Source of the DNA: JALZKA01 sp963734015
Lineage (GTDB): Bacteria; Actinomycetota; Thermoleophilia; Solirubrobacterales; 70-9
DNA: 64,000 nt
Assembly (NCBI GenBank): GCA_963734015.1
Contig: CAVTFG010000002.1
Span: forward strand, 307,703 to 371,702
Reading direction: 5' to 3'
Shown here: in pieces, positions 62,078-64,000 of the stretch
Numbering within the stretch: the stretch's first letter is position 1
Layout: the number at the start of each line of letters is the position of its first letter
Translations under genes and position numbers: made by a program
The notes under the pieces: generated by a model
Databases searched by the model: none
The model's input: the letters and a program-made list of their open reading frames with translations, nothing else
What the model was told of the DNA's origin: nothing

Positions 62078-62883
62078 GCGTCCTCGGGTCCCAAGAGCCG
62101 GCGGCCTCGCGGATTCGTGCAATCCGAGATCTGAAAGCCGCTCGGATCGACGCTCGCGGCGCCGCGCCGGACCTGGACGGCGTCGGCGTTGACCTCGACC
62201 TCGTCGATCAGCCCGGGAACGGCCGGGATCGCGAGGACCAGCTCGAAGACCAGCCGCGTCAGAGGCATCTCGTCCGCCCAGAGGGTCTCGAGCGGCTCCT
62301 CATGCGCCCAGGGCCAGTCCTCGATCGTGTAGAGCCCGCCGGGGCGCAGCCTCGGGAACAGCTCGTTGAACGACGCGCGCGTCTGCTCGTAGAGGTGTGA
62401 GCAGTCGTCGACGACCAGATCGAGGGGCTCATCGCCGAACACGTCGTCGACGACCGCGGCGAGTCGCCCGCGGTCGGACTGGTCGACGTCGGTGTGGATG
62501 CGCACGACGTCGCCGAGACCCTTGCGCTCGACGAGGTCGCGGAGCGCCGGCACGGTCGGGGGTTTGCGGTCGAGGGCCAGCATGCGGCGCGGGCGCGCGA
62601 GCTCGTGGAGCAGTGCCGTCCCTCCTCCTTCGAGGATGCCGAGCTCGACGATGTTCCGCGGCTGGAGCTCCTCGATCCACTCCACGTAGCGCTCGATCAA
62701 CGAGCGCGGCTTGAACAGGAGGAAGTCGGCGCCCTGCAGAGAGATCCCCGGCTTTTCCCTTTGCAGCAGATCCGATGGGAGGATCTGGAACACGACGTCG
62801 CCGATGACGCAACGCTCATCGCCCTCCCAGGTCAGCACGCGGGAAGTCTCATCGCGATGCGAGGAGACGTCTGCCCCTCGCAC
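62074..62883 (-). CDS. Class I SAM-dependent methyltransferase (copy 1)
   Basis: 269 residues. RNIVELGILEGGGTALLHEL is motif I, MLALDRKPP motif II, LDLVVDDCSHLYEQTRASFN the Methyltransf_24 acidic motif, and GGLYTIEDWPWAH follows. It is a tandem relative of the gene at 62849, sharing a 172-base stretch of complete identity. Its start overlaps the end of that gene by 35 bases. Acceptor unknown. Confidence 0.82.
   Translation of the reverse strand: MRGADVSSHRDETSRVLTWEGDERCVIGDVVFQILPSDLLQREKPGISLQGADFLLFKPRSLIERYVEWIEELQPRNIVELGILEGGGTALLHELARPRRMLALDRKPPTVPALRDLVERKGLGDVVRIHTDVDQSDRGRLAAVVDDVFGDEPLDLVVDDCSHLYEQTRASFNELFPRLRPGGLYTIEDWPWAHEEPLETLWADEMPLTRLVFELVLAIPAVPGLIDEVEVNADAVQVRRGAASVDPSGFQISDCTNPRGRRLLGPEDA
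62327..62498. repeat. 172-base perfect direct repeat, first copy
   Basis: Identical over 172 bases to 63108-63279. It lies inside two tandem methyltransferase genes and covers the codons for the acidic motif and neighbouring residues. Both flanks change at once to clearly different sequence. Confidence 0.95.
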
Positions 62884-63601
62884 CGGTTAGCTCGGAGATC
62901 TGGAGTCCGCCGGAATCCACGGCGGCGTCTCCTCGCCTGACCTCGACGGTACGGAGCTGGACGTTGACGTCCGCAATCAGCCCGGGGGCGGTCGGGATCG
63001 CGAGCAGGAGCTCGAAGATCAGCCGCGTCAGCGGGGTCTCGTCGGGCCACATGCCCTCGACCGGCTCGGCGCCGAGCTCAGGGTGGGCCCAGCGCCAGTC
63101 CTCGATGGTGTAGAGCCCGCCGGGGCGCAGCCTCGGGAACAGCTCGTTGAACGACGCGCGCGTCTGCTCGTAGAGGTGTGAGCAGTCGTCGACGACCAGA
63201 TCGAGGGGCTCATCGCCGAACACGTCGTCGACGACCGCGGCGAGTCGCCCGCGGTCGGACTGGTCGACGTCGGTGTGGACGCGCAGCTCTTCGTCGAGGC
63301 CCTCGCGCGCGACGAAGTCGGCCAGCGCTGGCACCGCGGGCGGCTTCCGATCGATGGCGACCAGACGGTGCGGGCGTGCGAGCCGATGGAGGAACGCCGT
63401 GCTGCCCCCTTCGAGAATGCCGAGCTCGACGATGTTCCGCGGCCGCAGCTCCTCGATCCACTCCACGTAGCGCTCGATCAACGGGCGCGGCTTGAACAGC
63501 AGGAAGTCGGCGCCCTCCGTCGAGATGCTCGAACGGTTCGAATCGCCGGCGGTCGGGCGGTATCGCCTGAAACGTAATGCCCCCGACGACACACCGTTCA
63601 T
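62849..63601 (-). CDS. Class I SAM-dependent methyltransferase (copy 2, N terminus probably frameshifted)
   Basis: From ATG 63601, overlapping the upstream TGA, the first 29 residues are unlike copy 1; from GADFLLFKPRPLIERYVEWI on they match closely (NIVELGILEGGSTAFLHRLA, VVDDCSHLYEQTRAS). In another frame the same bases read CVVGGITFQAIPPDRRRFE, resembling CVIGDVVFQILPSDLL of copy 1, so two compensating indels near 63600 and 63510 are likely. Domain is otherwise complete. Confidence 0.75.
   Translation of the reverse strand: MNGVSSGALRFRRYRPTAGDSNRSSISTEGADFLLFKPRPLIERYVEWIEELRPRNIVELGILEGGSTAFLHRLARPHRLVAIDRKPPAVPALADFVAREGLDEELRVHTDVDQSDRGRLAAVVDDVFGDEPLDLVVDDCSHLYEQTRASFNELFPRLRPGGLYTIEDWRWAHPELGAEPVEGMWPDETPLTRLIFELLLAIPTAPGLIADVNVQLRTVEVRRGDAAVDSGGLQISELTGARGRRLLASR
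63108..63279. repeat. 172-base perfect direct repeat, second copy
   Basis: Identical to 62327-62498 in the same orientation, 781 bases apart, within the neighbouring methyltransferase gene. Confidence 0.95.
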
Positions 63602-64000
63602 CGCTCGTCCCAGGTCACCGCGGCGGGCGCCTCAGCTTCCGTGGAGCCGCCCCGGTGCGGAGCCCGGCCGGCGGAACCGGGCTCGTGGCCGGCCCCGCCC
63701 AGGGCCGTTCGCAGGCGCCCGGGCCAGGACCAGTCGCGGCGGGGATGACGCAGCGCGGAGATCCGGTCGGCCACCCGGAGCCCGCCCGAGTCGAGCAGCG
63801 CCCGCAGGACACGCTCCTGCGATGCGACCTTCGCACGCAGCCTCCCGAGTTCCGCCTCGGTCCCGTCTCGCGCGGACTCGAGGGCGGCCTGCCCCGCGGC
63901 CCGAAGCTCGGCGTTCTTCTCACGGAGCTCTTCGAGCCCAGCCCGGGCCGCCGCGAGCTCCTGGGACCGGGCGTGAGAGCTGGCGAGGTGGTGGACGCGG
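63598..64000 (-). CDS. Coiled-coil protein, partial (cut by the right edge)
   Basis: 133 codons of the C-terminal part of a gene entering from the right. A heptad-like region (SQELAAARAGLEELREKNAE, SARDGTEAELGRLRAKVASQ) is followed by GGLRVADRISALRHPRRDWS and a Pro/Gly/Ala-rich end, stopping at 63598. Such coils with an ending of this type occur at the C termini of glycosyltransferases and methyltransferases of surface-glycan loci, but the catalytic part is outside the window. Its TGA overlaps the ATG of the next gene. Confidence 0.65.
   Translation of the reverse strand, partial: RVHHLASSHARSQELAAARAGLEELREKNAELRAAGQAALESARDGTEAELGRLRAKVASQERVLRALLDSGGLRVADRISALRHPRRDWSWPGRLRTALGGAGHEPGSAGRAPHRGGSTEAEAPAAVTWDER

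Noticed and set aside
63615..63923. Arg/Pro-rich minus-strand reading frame at the right edge
   Set aside because: Another minus-strand frame over the same bases gives a coherent coiled coil ending in an ATGA junction, so this one is a shadow.
32000..64000. Insertion sequence or prophage as the cause of the displaced core genes
   Set aside because: No transposase, integrase, terminal inverted repeats or phage genes were seen.

Overview
The window (64 kb, visibly very G+C-rich) looks like a chromosome segment of a high-GC Gram-positive bacterium (Actinomycetota), possibly a deep-branching class such as Thermoleophilia. The evidence is the GC-rich code with frequent GTG/TTG starts, the zinc-binding (Cys) forms of S4, S14, L33 and L36, and actinobacterial-looking RpoB, RpoC, L7/L12 and EF-Tu. 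The class-level placement is inference.

Region 1 (1-32,053) is the translation/transcription core, almost entirely on the minus strand. Read from high to low coordinate it runs rplK-rplA-rplJ-rplL-rpoB-rpoC plus a secreted repeat protein, then rpsL-rpsG, fusA, tuf, and the long S10-spc-alpha series rpsJ to map, then rpmJ-rpsM-rpsK-rpsD (S4 cut by the left edge). Intrinsic terminators follow tuf and map, so rpsJ-map and rpmJ-rpsD are probably separate transcripts. infA is missing from its usual slot. A two-gene antiparallel membrane-protein cassette sits between rpsG and fusA, and a HAD-like protein plus a small membrane protein are divergent from rpsL. S17, L5, L10, L1, S5, S3 and SecE carry long low-complexity, mostly Glu/Ala/Pro-rich extensions.

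Region 2 (about 32-40 kb) interleaves glycan genes with the secE-nusG block. rpmG-secE-nusG is followed by a polyprenyl-phosphate sugar-1-phosphate transferase and two secreted clan-A glycosidase-like genes before rplK. Upstream of rpmG lie a secreted anchored protein, a GT32-like transferase and a third glycosidase-like copy. Two of the three glycosidase copies and secE contain frameshifts.

Region 3 (about 40-64 kb) is a large surface-polysaccharide locus on both strands: an O-antigen-ligase-like membrane protein, an ECF sigma factor, many GT2 and GT4 glycosyltransferases, a Wzm/Wzt-type ABC exporter, three sulfotransferase modules, a TylF-type and several other methyltransferases, and multidomain fusions. 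The most striking is a 1134-residue sulfotransferase/coiled-coil/double-GT2 protein. Together these genes suggest synthesis, export and methyl/sulfo decoration of an envelope glycan. Several genes here are interrupted by small indels while motifs on both sides stay intact, so sequencing error and recent decay must both be kept open. I found no tRNA, rRNA, CRISPR array, phage or insertion sequence.
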